Shown: positions 32,795-44,253, numbered from the stretch's first letter. The stretch: DNA of 64,000 nucleotides from Mesoplasma seiffertii ATCC 49495 (GCF_000518725.1 NZ_KI912486.1:126916-190915), one strand, 5' to 3'. Notes: generated from the sequence alone by a model not told the origin. Made by a program: numbers and translations.

Positions 32795-33601
32795 ATGAAA
32801 TGATTTTTTACAGATTTTGATGGAACATTAAGAAATTCCCGATCAGCTAAAGTGGAAATAACTGACCAAGATTTGGAATTTGTGAAAACTTTACAGAAAG
32901 ATGGTCACAAATTGATTGTAGCTACAGGAAGACCGTACTCATCAATTAGTAAGCATGTACAGACTGTCTATGACTTATATCCAGACTTTTATATTTGTAA
33001 TGCAGGAGCAACAATTAATAGTCAAAATGGTGAAGTTTTATATACTCATGAATTTGAGAAACAACAGCAAGATTTGATAACAAAACAACTAATAGAGTTA
33101 GAAAACGAAATTACATCAGTTATTTATGCCACTGCTAATAACGAGAATATGTTATTTCATAAACAATGAGATAGTGAAAAAGCAAAACTATTTATTGATA
33201 TGCAACCTCAAGATCAAGAAATTGATACATTGTTTGACAAAACATTGATTTGTTTCAAAATTCTATGTGACAAAAAAACTTGAAGTAAAATTACTCAATG
33301 ACTAAGTAAACAATCTTTTGAAGTTAATTTAACTTCAAATAATGTTGAGGGGTTAACATTTAATGAAATTCATCCCCAAGGGATTAATAAAGGGAATGCC
33401 ATTCGTGTGTTACAAAAGCAATTTGATTTTAAAGATGAGGATGTAATTGTAGCTGGTGATGATAATAATGATATTTCAATGTTCAACGAGTTTTACGACA
33501 ATTCATATATTGTTGAACAAGAATATAACGCTGAAATTCGACAACTAGCAAAAACTGTTATTCAGCAAATAACTGAAATTGAGATTAATAGGAATGAGTA
33601 A
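32795..33601 (+). CDS. HAD-superfamily Cof-type phosphatase, first copy
   Basis: 268 residues. DxD nucleophile motif FTDFDGTLR at the very N-terminus, ATGRPY (motif II region), and GDDNNDISMF (motif IV metal ligands) identify a Cof-like phosphatase with a C2-type cap. Substrates in this family are sugar phosphates or nucleotides such as FMN. AGAGGT precedes the ATG. A second copy follows four bases after the stop. Confidence 0.87.
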
Positions 33602-33605
33602 TAAA

Positions 33606-34406
33606 ATGGCAAAATGATTTTTTACAGATTTTGATGGAACATTAAGAAATTCAAGAAATAAAGATTTGAGTTTAAATCCGAAAGACCATCAGTTTGTTTT
33701 AGATTTTATGGAACAAGGTAATGTACTTACAGTTGCGACAGCAAGACCATATATGCAAATCAAAAACTTTTTGAAAAAGCATTATAATTTAGTTCCTGAT
33801 TATTTAATTTGTAGTAATGGAAGTTGTGTTTATGATAAGACTGGAAAACTATTGTATGACAATCCAATCCCTCAACGAGAACAAAATGAACTATTTAAAT
33901 TATTAAAAAGTTTTCATGAACATCTTATTGGAGTAATTTATACAACAATTGATAAGGAAGAAGTTCTTTTTCACAAAACTTGAAATGAAGAACTGCGAGA
34001 TGCTTATTTTGGAATGATGCCAGAAAATGATTCATTGGAATCGTTAGAAAAGCAGGCAATTTTATCAATGCGAATCATTGTTGATGAAGTCCTTAAAGAA
34101 AGGATTGAAAAACTGGTTGAAAAGTTTAAATCAACAATTGGATGTTTTATTTTTAATTTTGCTGATGGTATTTATATTGACATTACTTGTATCAAGACGA
34201 CTAAGGGACAAGCAATTCGTGAATTACAACGATTTGTAAATTTTGCTGATGCTGATGTAATTGTGGCTGGTGATGATGTTAACGATCTTTCAATGTTTGA
34301 AGAATTTTATGAAAGTTCTTATCTTGTTAAGCAAGAACGAAATGAAAGTTTTCGAGATCGAGCAAAAAAAATAGTTGACCAAATACATGAAATTGAAGTC
34401 GAGTAA
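33606..34406 (+). CDS. HAD-superfamily Cof-type phosphatase, second copy
   Basis: 266 residues; its first 16 residues (AKWFFTDFDGTLRNSR) nearly repeat the first copy, and GDDVNDLSMF matches motif IV. The cap region has drifted more, suggesting different substrates after duplication. Ribosome-binding site AGGAA lies within the end of the first copy. The promoter of the SRP RNA gene is embedded in its last codons. Confidence 0.87.
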
Positions 34407-34421
34407 TTAAAATGATATAAT
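34393..34421 (+). promoter_or_regulatory. SRP RNA promoter
   Basis: TTGAAG (34393-34398), 17-base spacer, TATAAT (34416-34421), with the RNA starting six to seven bases later. The -35 lies inside the preceding coding region. Confidence 0.85.
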
Positions 34422-34427
34422 ATTTAT

Positions 34428-34510
34428 GCCGTAATAAAGATAACGTCTGAATTGGTCAGGACCGGAAGGTAGCAGCTATAAGGATCTGTGTCTTGTATTG
34501 CGGTTTTTTT
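34428..34510 (+). ncRNA. ffs: Signal recognition particle RNA (small, 4.5S type)
   Basis: The diagnostic domain IV hairpin reads GGTCAGGACCGGAAGGTAGC with the symmetric loop bases and GGAA tetraloop that bind Ffh. The 5' GCCGTAATA pairs with TATTGCGG(T) at the 3' end. About 75-80 nt, the short mycoplasma form without an Alu domain. A T run at 34504-34510 ends it. Directs Ffh-dependent membrane targeting. Confidence 0.95.
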
Positions 34511-34521
34511 GTGAGGTAATT

Positions 34522-34959
34522 ATGAAAGAAAGTATGTTTGAACAATTAATGTCAACAGCAAAATTAGCATTGGAATCTGAAGATATTCCAGTTGCTGCTA
34601 TTGTAATTGATGACGCTGGTAAAGTTGCTGGCGTTGGTTTTAATACTCGCAACAAGGAGCAAAATATTGCTTGTCATGCAGAAATTAATGCAATTAATCA
34701 GGCCATCAAAACTACTGGTAATATTAATTTGTCAGGTTACAAAATTATCTCAACATTAGAACCGTGTGAAATGTGCTATGGAGCAATTAAGCAAGCAAAA
34801 ATTAAAAAAATTAATTTTATCTTGAGTAACGCAAAATTTGGAATTAATAATATTTATAGCATCAATGATATTGATATAAAACTGATCAAAGTTGGAACTA
34901 ATCAACAGGAAAATGAATATCAAGAATTGTTAGAATCATTTTTTAAAAATAAACGTTAA
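34522..34959 (+). CDS. tadA: tRNA-specific adenosine deaminase
   Basis: 145 residues. Zinc and proton-shuttle motif CHAEINAI and PCEMCYGAI (PCxxC) are intact, in a cytidine-deaminase fold. It converts A34 to inosine in tRNA-Arg(ACG). An upstream in-frame start at 34498 would lie in the SRP RNA, so I use the ATG after GAGGT at 34513-34517. Adjacent to ffs and dnaX, the usual Firmicute gene order. Confidence 0.92.
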   Translation: MKESMFEQLMSTAKLALESEDIPVAAIVIDDAGKVAGVGFNTRNKEQNIACHAEINAINQAIKTTGNINLSGYKIISTLEPCEMCYGAIKQAKIKKINFILSNAKFGINNIYSINDIDIKLIKVGTNQQENEYQELLESFFKNKR

Positions 34960-34960
34960 A

Positions 34961-34986
34961 GAACTGAGAATATTCTCAGTTTTTAT
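34961..34986 (+). terminator. Rho-independent terminator after tadA
   Basis: AACTGAGAATATTCTCAGTT perfect inverted repeat followed by T residues. Confidence 0.8.
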
Positions 34987-35050
34987 CTTTATATCTCAAA
35001 ATATCAAACATTATAAATGATAAAATAATATGGAATAATGAGGAGGACTT

Positions 35051-37042
35051 ATGATAGAAAATAAAAAATCACTGTATCGAACATATCGTCCCTCAACTTT
35101 TAAAGCTTTAGCAGGACATAAAAATGTTGTGGATATTTTAGTCAAACAGCTAAAAGAAAATAAGATTTCACATGCATTGTTATTTGCAGGTCAACGTGGA
35201 ACTGGAAAAACATCAGTGGCAAGAATTTTTGCAAAAAGTGTCAATTGTAGTAATTTAATTGATGGTTTTTGTTGTGAAACATGTGAAAACTGTTTGTCAG
35301 CAAATAATAATTCAGCACCAGATATTTTTGAAATTGATGCAGCTTCAAATAACGGAGTAGATGAAATTCGTGGAATCAAAAATAATGTTGCAACATTGCC
35401 AGTTTTAGGAAAATATAAAGTTTATATTATTGATGAAGTACATATGCTAACTAAAGGAGCTTTTAATGCGTTATTAAAAACTTTGGAAGAACCACCAGCA
35501 CATGCTTTGTTTATTCTAGCAACAACTGAGTATGCCAAAATTCCAGCAACAATTGTTTCTAGATGTCAAACTTTTAATTTTCAAAAAATTGATAAAAAAT
35601 CTTTAAAAGATCGTTTGAAGTTAATTTGTAAAGAAGAAAATTATCTTATTAGTGAAGAAGTGTTAGATGAAATTTTCTACTTGTCGGAAGGATCTCTAAG
35701 AGATGCTTTGAATATATTAGAACAATTAATGATTGTAAATAATACAGAAATTAATATTGAGAGTTTAAAGGCAATATTTTATATTGCAACTAAGCATGAA
35801 AAAATTGCAATTATTGAAAGTATCATCAAAGGTGAAACAGAAGCAATTATTAGCTATTTTGAAAAAGCTGATGGTCAGGGGATGGACTTTGATGTATTTG
35901 CTTTGAGTCTAATAGAAATTATTAAAGAAGTTATTGAATACAAGTTAACCAATAATTTAGAATTTTTAAGAATTTTGGAAATAGATGATTTAAAAGTAAT
36001 TAAAGAAGCATCGTTAGAATCAATGTTTAAATTAGCAGATAATTTAAGTGAGGCATATGCTAAAACTAAAGGAACAACTGTTAATTTTAATTATTTATTA
36101 ATAAGTCTGTTGAAATCGGTTGGAACTGTTGAACAAAAGAATCAAGCAAATCAATCTGATCAACTTGTAGAAAAAACAGCAGAAATTAATATTGAAGTTG
36201 AGAAAAAACAAGTAGCAGAAGTTAAAACAACTGTTAACGACGAAATCCAAAACTCAAATTCAAATGTAACTGTCAGTCAAAAACAAACTTCAGTCACTGA
36301 AGAAAAACTTCATGCGGAAACAAAGATAATCGAAAAAACTGAAACTAAGGAAACAGAAAAAGTATCAAAAGTTGATGTAGAAGTTCCTGAACGAAAAGTA
36401 CAGAAAATTGAGAAATCTACTGACGAGAAAGAAAGAATTTTTGAGGATGTCAAAAGTCCAGTAGTCACGCTTCTTTCAGAATTAGCAAATTTACAAAGTT
36501 TGGAAATTCTGAAAAATAGTAACCAAGAGGCACATTCGGTTGAAATGTCTAACATAATCAATTTATTAGTAGGTGCTAAAAAAGATTTACGAGATTTAAT
36601 AGAAAACAAAATTAGCAGTTGATTTAAAACTGAAGATGGCACAAAATTAGTGCACCCAGAAAAAGCTGCGCTATTTTCCCCATTCTATAAAGTCAAAGTT
36701 GTAGCTGTATCAAATAAGGAAGTTTTGATAAGATGCGATGATATTGCTCAAGCAAAATTGCTATGTTTAAAATTGGAAAACAAGCAGTTTCGTCAATTAA
36801 TTTTTAAAGAGTTTAATAAGGAATTTGTCATTTATCCAATTGATGAAAATAAATGAGAAGATGTCAAGATTGAATTTAAGAATTTAAAAGTAAAAAATAG
36901 TTTGCCAAGTTATCAAGAAATTAATGTAACTGATTATTATGAAAGTTTAGCTAAAGATAAATTAGAAAAAACTTTAAATGATGATCTGATTGAGGGTGCA
37001 GCAAAAATCTTTGATTTAGAAGAAATAGAAATAGGAGAATAA
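35051..37042 (+). CDS. dnaX: DNA polymerase III gamma/tau subunit
   Basis: 663 residues. Clamp-loader AAA+ domain with Walker A GQRGTGKTSVARIFAK, zinc-binding CCETCENC, and Walker B YIIDEVHML; lid and collar helices follow to about residue 360. Residues ~370-475 are a Lys/Glu/Thr-rich, low-complexity linker, and a C-terminal domain of about 190 residues follows, consistent with a tau-like subunit. GAGGAGGA precedes the ATG. First gene of an operon in which recR follows by one base. Confidence 0.95.
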
Positions 37043-37043
37043 G

Positions 37044-37634
37044 ATGAAAGAGTTTTTATTTGATGAATTAGTTGAAAAACTTCGAAAAACTGAAGGATTA
37101 ACTAAAAAAACTACAGAACGTATGTTGACAAAATTAATTCAAAATGAAAACGCTTTTGAAAATTTTTTAACTAATCTTCAAGAAGTAAAACAAAAGATTA
37201 CAATATGTGAAATTTGTTTTTATTATAAAGTCGAAAATGTTTGCCCAATATGTAGCGATAGTTCTAGAAATCAAAAAGTAATTTGTGTTGTTAGCACACC
37301 TTTGGATGCTAAAAATATTGAAAGTGTCGGTAAATACAAAGGAGTTTATGCAATCTTAAATGGAGAAATTAATTTAGCTAAAAACGTAACACCCGATAAA
37401 TTAGAAATTGAAAAACTTTTTGTCAGATTGGATTCTGAAAGTGAATTAATTTTGGCACTAAATGCAACTTTTGAAGGTGAAGTAACAGCTAATTTTATAG
37501 CTCAACAAGCAAAAAAACAAAAAATTAAAACTACAAGAATTGCAAAAGGAATTCCAATGGGGGGAAGTCTAGATTATATGGACGAAAGTACTTTGGAAAA
37601 TGCTATTTTAAATAGAAAGAACTATGAGGGCTAA
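37044..37634 (+). CDS. recR: Recombination mediator RecR
   Basis: 196 residues. Helix-hairpin-helix start, zinc finger CEICFYYKVENVCPIC near residues 53-68, then a Toprim domain (ICVVSTPLDAKNIESVG) and C-terminal Walker-like end (AKGIPMGGSLDYMDESTL). Works with RecO to load RecA on gaps. Its ribosome-binding site AGGAG lies in the end of dnaX. Three bases separate it from tmk. Confidence 0.95.
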   Translation: MKEFLFDELVEKLRKTEGLTKKTTERMLTKLIQNENAFENFLTNLQEVKQKITICEICFYYKVENVCPICSDSSRNQKVICVVSTPLDAKNIESVGKYKGVYAILNGEINLAKNVTPDKLEIEKLFVRLDSESELILALNATFEGEVTANFIAQQAKKQKIKTTRIAKGIPMGGSLDYMDESTLENAILNRKNYEG

Positions 37635-37637
37635 AAT

Positions 37638-38270
37638 ATGTTTATTACAATTGAAGGAATGGATGGATCTGGTAAAACTACCGCGATTGCACCGATTAAA
37701 GAATGTTTAGAATCATTAGGTTATAAGGTTTTATTAACTAGAGAACCTGGTGGTCATAAAGTATCTGAAGAAATTCGCAAAGTTATTTTAGCTGATTACA
37801 GTGAAGGTATGCATCCTTGAACTGAAGCATTATTGTATATTGCTTCAAGAAAAGAGCATATTGATAAAGTGGTAGTTCCAGCATTGCAACAAGGTTATGT
37901 AGTTATTTCTGATCGTTTTATGGATTCAACTAGTGCATATCAAGGAAATGCTCGTGGATTAGGAATTGCAAAAGTTAATGAAATTCAAGAAATTGTTTTG
38001 GATGGATGTATTCCCGATTTAACAATTTATTTTGACCTAAATATGGAAGAAGCTGAAAGAAGAATTAATAAACGCCCGGAATTAAAAAATCGTCTTGATC
38101 GTGAAAATTTAGATTTTAAGCTAAAAGTTAAAGACGGATATGATCAACTAGTTAAAAGTTTCCCAAATAGAATTAAAGTTATTGATGCCAATTTAGGAAT
38201 TGAGGAAGTTCAACAACAAACTAAAAAAATAATTGTTGAAGCGATTGAAAAATGAAAAGTACAGACTTAA
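37638..38270 (+). CDS. tmk: Thymidylate kinase
   Basis: 210 residues. P-loop [15 protein letters not shown], and [13 protein letters not shown] (DRx-DS, substrate binding) are present; the lid has basic residues in [14 protein letters not shown]-type sequence. Phosphorylates dTMP to dTDP. Its last codons include a TGA Trp and run 19 bases into holB, ending in TAA at 38268-38270, an overlap hidden if TGA is read as stop. Confidence 0.94.
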
Positions 38271-38995
38271 TCGGACATTTACGAAATCTCTATAAAGAGA
38301 ATAATTTGTATAGTTCAATAATTCTCAATTCTAAAAAAAACGAGACTAATTTAGAAGTTGCAGATGAAATTATTCGTAATATATTTTGCATAGAGCACTT
38401 AGAAGCTCAAAAAAGTTGTAATAATTGCCAAAGAGTCATCATGCATAAAAATTTAGATATTATATATATAGGTGACGGGGCAACCGCGATTACTAAAAAT
38501 GAAGTCCAGACTGTTATTCAAAAAATGTCAATGACGGCATCAGAAAATAATGGTAATAAGGTTTATGTAATTGCTAATATTGAAAACTTAAAAGTTGAAG
38601 CAGCAAACTCGCTTTTAAAATTTTTAGAAGAACCACCGGCCAGAACTTATGCATTCTTATTATCCAATGATCGTAGTAAAATTTTGCAGACGATTAAGTC
38701 AAGATGTAAATTATTTGTTATTCAAGATAATCAGGAAAATTTTGAGAATAATATTTTTGAAAATATTTTGTTTTCAAAAAACCAAAATAGTTATTTATTA
38801 GCTGCCCAAGAACTTAAAAAAATCTCTAAAAAAGATTTAATTATGATGGTTGAAGAAAGTTACTCACGCACAGTTATTAAAAACTTTCCAAAATTTGCGG
38901 AAGCAACTTTACTACTAATTGAAGATTTGAAATATGTGGTCAATCCAAATTTATCGATTGATAATTATTTTATTACTATAGCAAAGGCGATCTAA
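38252..38995 (+). CDS. holB: DNA polymerase III delta-prime subunit
   Basis: 247 residues. Clamp-loader fold without an intact Walker A, as expected for delta-prime; zinc-module cysteines in CIEHLEAQKSCNNC; LLKFLEEPPARTYAFLLS and the sensor TIKSRCK are diagnostic. Overlaps tmk by 19 bases at its start and the methyltransferase gene by TAATG at its end. Confidence 0.9.
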   Translation: MKSTDLIGHLRNLYKENNLYSSIILNSKKNETNLEVADEIIRNIFCIEHLEAQKSCNNCQRVIMHKNLDIIYIGDGATAITKNEVQTVIQKMSMTASENNGNKVYVIANIENLKVEAANSLLKFLEEPPARTYAFLLSNDRSKILQTIKSRCKLFVIQDNQENFENNIFENILFSKNQNSYLLAAQELKKISKKDLIMMVEESYSRTVIKNFPKFAEATLLLIEDLKYVVNPNLSIDNYFITIAKAI

Positions 38996-39717
38996 TGAAA
39001 GTACTAAACGAAATTTTAGGATATAAAAACCTGCAGCTTTATCAAGATAGTGAAATGTTTAATTTCACATTAGATAGTATTTTAGTTGCGCGTTTTGCAA
39101 ATCTTAGCAATAAACGCACAAAAATTGCTGATTTTGGAACTAATAATGGAGTCATACCATTAGTTATTAGTAAGTATACTAAGGCCTCAATTATCGGAGT
39201 TGAAATTCAAAAGAAAGCAGCAGACCTTGCCCAAGAAAATGTAGTTTTAAATAATTTACAAAAACAAATTACAATTGTTTGTGATGATATAAAAAACTTT
39301 GCAAAAATTAATCATGATTCACTGGACTTAATTATTTGTAATCCACCGTTTTTCAAAATGGATGGTAAGCCCAAATTACGGGAAGTGAGTGAAGCAGTTG
39401 CAAATGCTCGACATGAGACGTTAATAACTTTGGACGAAATCGTTCAATCAGCAGCGTTGGCTTTAAAAAATGGTGGTGTTTTTACACTAGTTCATAGAGC
39501 TGATCGAGCAGGAGAAATAATTGCTACGTTTACAAAGCATCGAATTGTTCCGAAGCGGATTCAATTCGTGCATTCAAAGATTGATCAAGCGGCTAAGACT
39601 ATTTTAATTGATGGTGTTCTTAACGGAAATTTAGGAACAGAAATCTTGCCACCGTTAATTGCGCACAATGACGATGAAACTTACACTAATGAATTGCTAA
39701 CTCTTTTTAGAGATTAG
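38995..39717 (+). CDS. trmN6: tRNA1(Val) adenine-37 N6-methyltransferase-like protein
   Basis: 240 residues. SAM-binding ADFGTNNGVIPL, acidic IGVEIQ, and catalytic ICNPPFF (NPPY/F, N6-adenine type) place it in the YfiC/TrmN6 family. Coupled to holB by TAATG, the same neighbour as in Bacillus (yabB). Target position is inferred from the family. Confidence 0.88.
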   Translation: MKVLNEILGYKNLQLYQDSEMFNFTLDSILVARFANLSNKRTKIADFGTNNGVIPLVISKYTKASIIGVEIQKKAADLAQENVVLNNLQKQITIVCDDIKNFAKINHDSLDLIICNPPFFKMDGKPKLREVSEAVANARHETLITLDEIVQSAALALKNGGVFTLVHRADRAGEIIATFTKHRIVPKRIQFVHSKIDQAAKTILIDGVLNGNLGTEILPPLIAHNDDETYTNELLTLFRD

Positions 39718-39864
39718 GTCTATACTTTTTGCTAAAAGTAAGTCTATAACCGAAAAATAAATTGAAAACCATAAATTGTAGATTTGAATTAGAATAAAAC
39801 CTTTTTGTTATATAAATATTGTTGTTAATTATTAATACTAAAGAGTAAAGGCGGCCAGTTTTAT
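39718..39864. promoter_or_regulatory. Intergenic region before RpiR regulator
   Basis: TACTTTT-TGCT-AAAAGTA hairpin at 39723-39741 without a clear T run, then AT-rich DNA with TTGTTA and TTAATACT-like boxes. Probably a weak terminator and a promoter. Confidence 0.35.
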
Positions 39865-40842
39865 ATGGAAATTCAAAAAATCATATCAAAAATCAAATTA
39901 TTTTCACAAGATACTAACAGTAACTATGCATTGACTAGTAAAGTTATTTTAGAAAATATGGAAACAGTAGTATCATCAAGTATTTCAAAAGTTGCTCAAA
40001 TGGCATATACTTCATCAACTTCGATTACAAGATTTTGTCAGCAAGGATTAGAACTTGATGGATTTGGTGAGCTACAAACAATTATTAAATTATACTTAAA
40101 AAACCAAGAATCACGTATCATTCATGAAGAAACAACTAGGAATGAAAACACTAGTTATAAGAGTGATGAATGGATATTTAATGAGACCATTTGGGCATTA
40201 GAAGAAACTCGAGAATTAATAAATGATGTTGAGTTAGAAAAATCAGCAAATGAAGTTAAAAAAGCTAAAGTAATTGCAATTATTTCATTTAATAACGGAC
40301 TTGATATTTTGTCCGAAATTGTTAATAAGTTATCGATGGTAGGATTACCTCCAGTTGTGATTCAACAGCGAGAAGTGTTAGAGCATGTTAGTGATATATG
40401 CGATGAAAATTGATTATTTATTGCAGTTACATACTTTGGAGAACGTAAATTTGTTGCAGAGTCACTTGCAAAAATAAAACAAAATGGTTCAACAGTAGCT
40501 TTAATATCAATCAATCATCAAAATGATTATGTTAAATATTCTGATGTCTGAATTCAATTTTCAGGAATTAATGATAGTGATCCTTTACAAATGACCAGAT
40601 ATTCAACTATTTCAGCGTTACTATACACATTTCAAATGTGCTTTATTAAAATTCTGCGTCATGACCCAGAACGATTTAAAAAAATTTATCGAAAATGCAA
40701 GATTGATGTACCAGAATTGGAAGTTGAACATGAATGTGACGATGAATGTGAAATTGAATGTGACAAAGCGATTCAAAAAGAGGAGCAAACTTCAGTTGAA
40801 AATGAATTGACAAATCAAACAGTCAAAAAAGAATCTGAGTAA
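39865..40842 (+). CDS. RpiR-family regulator with acidic Cys-rich tail
   Basis: 325 residues. Helix-turn-helix at residues 30-70 (VSSSISKVAQMAYTSSTSIT, RFCQQGLELDGF), then a SIS domain (VIAIISFNNGLDILSEI, LFIAVTYFGERKFVAES). The last ~55 residues are unusual: HECDDECEIECDK has three Cys and many acidic residues, followed by a Gln/Glu-rich end. This could bind metal. AAAGGCGG precedes the ATG. No sugar genes adjoin it, so the target is unknown; it may act on distant operons. Confidence 0.82.
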
Positions 40843-40848
40843 TATTTT

Positions 40849-40879
40849 AAGGAGCATGAGCATTTCATGTTCTTTTTTG
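40849..40879 (+). terminator. Rho-independent terminator after RpiR gene
   Basis: Nine-base-pair stem with two G-U pairs (GGAGCATGA with TCATGTTCT) and a five-base loop, then T6. Confidence 0.75.
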
Positions 40880-40923
40880 TTTTAAAAATCCTATATTATT
40901 AAAATATAAAAGGAGAGGGCTAA

Positions 40924-42108
40924 ATGATAAATTTAAATAAAAGTGAGCAATATTTGGTTGCTGTATCAGGTGGTCCTGACTCAATGTTTTTATTAAACAA
41001 TATTAAAAATTATAAGATTGTTGTGTGTCATGTTAATTACCATTTTCGAGAAGACTCGGACAGAGATCAAAAAATTGTTGAAGCTTTTTGCCAAAAACAT
41101 GGCATTAAGTATGAAATTTTAAATATAACGACTGATTATACAAAACTCAAGCAAAATTTCGAAGAATTTGCACGAGAAGTTCGCTACAACTTTTTTACTG
41201 AAATTGGAGTAAAGTATAAAATTAGTAATTTGTTAGTAGGCCATAATTTCAACGATTTGGTAGAAACTTATATTATGCAAAAACAACGCCAAAATAACGT
41301 CGATTTTTTCGGACTTCGCCCAGTTACAACTTATAAAAATTTGACAGTAATTCGCCCAATATTAAATTTAGTAAAAAGTGAAATTATTAAAAATCTTGAA
41401 GAAAATGGCATTTCATATGCAAATGACATAACAAATTCAGACACTAAATATTTAAGAAACTCAATTCGTAAGGAATTAACCGAAGATAAATTTGCAGCCT
41501 ATCGTCAACTAATTGATCAAGAAAATAAAGAGTTAGAGTTATTAAAGAACGAAGTCGATTTTTATACCTTAAATAATCTCAGTGCTGATGAACTAATTTT
41601 GCAGCAAAAGCTTTTTAACTTTAGTCAAGAAAAGATTCAAAGAATTATTTTCAAGTATTTTGCAATTTTAAAAAAAGGCTTTTTATTACAAAAACGAAAA
41701 CACAAAACAGTCAATGAAATTGCCCAACGAATAAAATCATCAACAAAGCCATTTTGAAAAATTCAGTTGAATGAATTTTTTTTAGTGAAAGATTTTGATC
41801 GTTTGTACTTAGTTCCAGTTGAAGCCTTTAACTTTAAAACAGTAGTAATTAATTCGAAAGCGGATTTACATTTAGTAGAAGAATTTATTAACTGATTAGA
41901 AATTTTTAATGCAATAAAAAGTGATGGAGAGTCATACCCATATGTTGTTTCAAATGATTATGAAACTTATAAACAAATAACAACGGTTGGTTTTGCTAAA
42001 ACTAATCGCTATTTGATTGAAAATAAAATTCCTTATCGAAAGCGAATTTTTAAAGCTGTTGTTTATCAGCAAAATGAACGACGAATATTAAACAAAATGA
42101 CGAGATAA
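40924..42108 (+). CDS. tilS: tRNA(Ile)-lysidine synthetase
   Basis: 394 residues with several TGA-coded Trp. PP-loop SGGPDSMF near residue 17 binds ATP; HVNYHFREDSDRDQ, GHNFNDLVETYIMQ and RPILNLVKSEI are TilS-specific. It makes lysidine at C34 of tRNA-Ile(CAU). AAAGGAGAGG precedes the ATG. ftsH follows by 63 bases; the hpt gene often found between them is absent. Confidence 0.93.
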
Positions 42109-42171
42109 CAAGTTAAAAAAGCGGCTATAATATGTTATTATTATTTATATTTAGCCAAAAGGAGAATACTG

Positions 42172-44244
42172 ATGAAAAAGAAAAAAAGTTCTTTATGGTT
42201 CTGGATAATTTCATTACTAATAGTTGCAGTTATTATTGCAATTATTGTTTTTACAATTAAAGGAACAACCCAAGTTATCGGATGAGAAGAATTTATCGGA
42301 TATATGGGTAGATCTGAAGAGAAGATCAAGAATTTAGTTGTTTATAATTCAATAAATGGAACAACACAGATTCATGGGATTATTAATGGAGACAAGGGAT
42401 GAACCAAATTTGTTGTTTATCCTACTCAATATCAAGTTAATATTGTAGACGACATATTGGCAGGTAAAGTTCCATCTGATATTCCAGGTTGAGGTGCACT
42501 AGTTCAAAAATGAAAAGAAAATAGTTGAGCTATAAAATTATGGGGAAATAAATCAACAGTTCCTTATCAACCTTCATCTGCAGCAGCAATAATTTCATCA
42601 ATATTACCAATGATTATCTTAATTGCTTTATATATTGGAATTTACTACTTCATGACTAAAAATAGTGGTGGAGCAGGTGGACCTGGTGGAATGTTTGGAA
42701 TGGGTAAAAATAGAGCTCGTCAAACTAGATCAGATGTTAAATTTGCAAACGTAGCTGGTATTGAAGAAGAAAAATCTGAATTAGTAGAATTAGTTGATTA
42801 TTTAAAAAATCCACAGAAATATGCTGCAGCCGGAGCTAGAGCACCAAAAGGTGTGTTAATGGAAGGTCCTCCAGGGACTGGAAAAACCTTATTAGCTAAA
42901 GCAGTTGCTGGAGAAGCAGGCGTAGCCTTTTTCTCAATTGCTGGTTCAGAATTTGAAGAAATGTTTGTAGGGGTTGGAGCAAGTCGTGTTCGTGAAATGT
43001 TCAACGACGCTAAAAAAGCAGCGCCAGCAATTATCTTTATTGATGAAATTGATGCTGTTGGACGTAAACGTAACTCAGGAATGGGAACAGGAACTAATGA
43101 ACAAACACTTAACCAATTGTTAGTTGAAATGGATGGTTTTGGAACAAACGCTGGAATCATCGTAATGGCAGCAACAAACCGTGCTGATGTTCTTGACCCT
43201 GCGTTATTAAGACCAGGACGTTTTGATAGAGTAATTCAAGTGTCATTACCAGATATTAAAGAACGTAAAGCAATTTTGGCATTACATGCAAAAGGTAAAA
43301 AAATAGCAGCTGATGTTGATTGACATCGAGTAGCTGAAAGAACTCCAGGATTTTCTGGAGCGCAATTGGAAAACGTGTTAAACGAAGCCGCAATTTTAAT
43401 GGTTCGTGAAGGTCGTGACATTATTTCAATTAAAGAAATTGATGAAGCAATTGATCGTGTTGTTGGGGGACCAGCTAAAAAATCACGTGCAATGACTTTA
43501 TTAGACAAACAAATTGTTTCTTACCACGAATCTGGTCATGCCTTAATTGGATTAAGACTTGACAGCGCATCTAAAGTTCAAAAAGTAACAATTATTCCAC
43601 GTGGAAATGCTGGTGGTTATACTATTATGACTCCACGAGATGAAACAATATTCTCTTCTAAAAAAGATTTATATGCAACAATTGCTGGATATTTAGGTGG
43701 TCGTGCAGCTGAAGAAATTATGTTTGGAAAAGATAACGTAACTACTGGAGCACATGATGATTTAGATAAAGCGACAAACATTGCAAGAAGAATGGTTGTT
43801 CAATTCGGGATGTCAGATTTAGGAATGACTAAATACTTAACTATGGCAGAAGAATCTTATGGAAAAATGGAAGGGACATATTCTGATGCAACAGCATTAA
43901 GGATTGACTCAGAAATTGAGAAAATTTTAAATGAGGCATATGTGCTGGCAGTTAAAATTATTAAAGAAAATAAAGATACTTTGGAATTGTTAGCTGAATC
44001 TTTACATGTTTTGGAAACAATTACTGCAGAACAAATTGATTACATTGATAAATATAATCAACTGCCACCTGAAGTTATTGAAGAAAAAAATAAATATCAA
44101 AAAGAAAAAGAAAAAATTGAAGCAGGAGAAATTATTGACATTGATTTAGATGATCTTGTTGAAGAAGTTGACACGCCTGTAGAAATTATTGAACCAGTGA
44201 TTGAAGATACACCAGTTACTGATGAACCAGAAGAACAAAAATAA
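42172..44244 (+). CDS. ftsH: ATP-dependent zinc metalloprotease FtsH
   Basis: 690 residues. Two N-terminal membrane segments (about 8-29 and 138-160), AAA+ domain with Walker [10 protein letters not shown] near 230, Walker [12 protein letters not shown], second region of homology [19 protein letters not shown], and zinc HESGH at about 453. The C-terminal tail (last ~50) is acidic. Degrades membrane and unstable cytosolic proteins as a hexamer. AAAGGAG precedes the ATG; own terminator follows. Confidence 0.96.
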
Positions 44245-44253
44245 TAAATAATT

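Noticed and set aside
34498-34521. Upstream start for tadA
   Set aside because: Overlaps the 3' end of SRP RNA; the ATG at 34522 has GAGGT at proper distance.
42798-43160. Minus-strand open frame of 120 codons inside ftsH
   Set aside because: Antisense to the conserved AAA+ domain, proline/serine-rich shadow composition.
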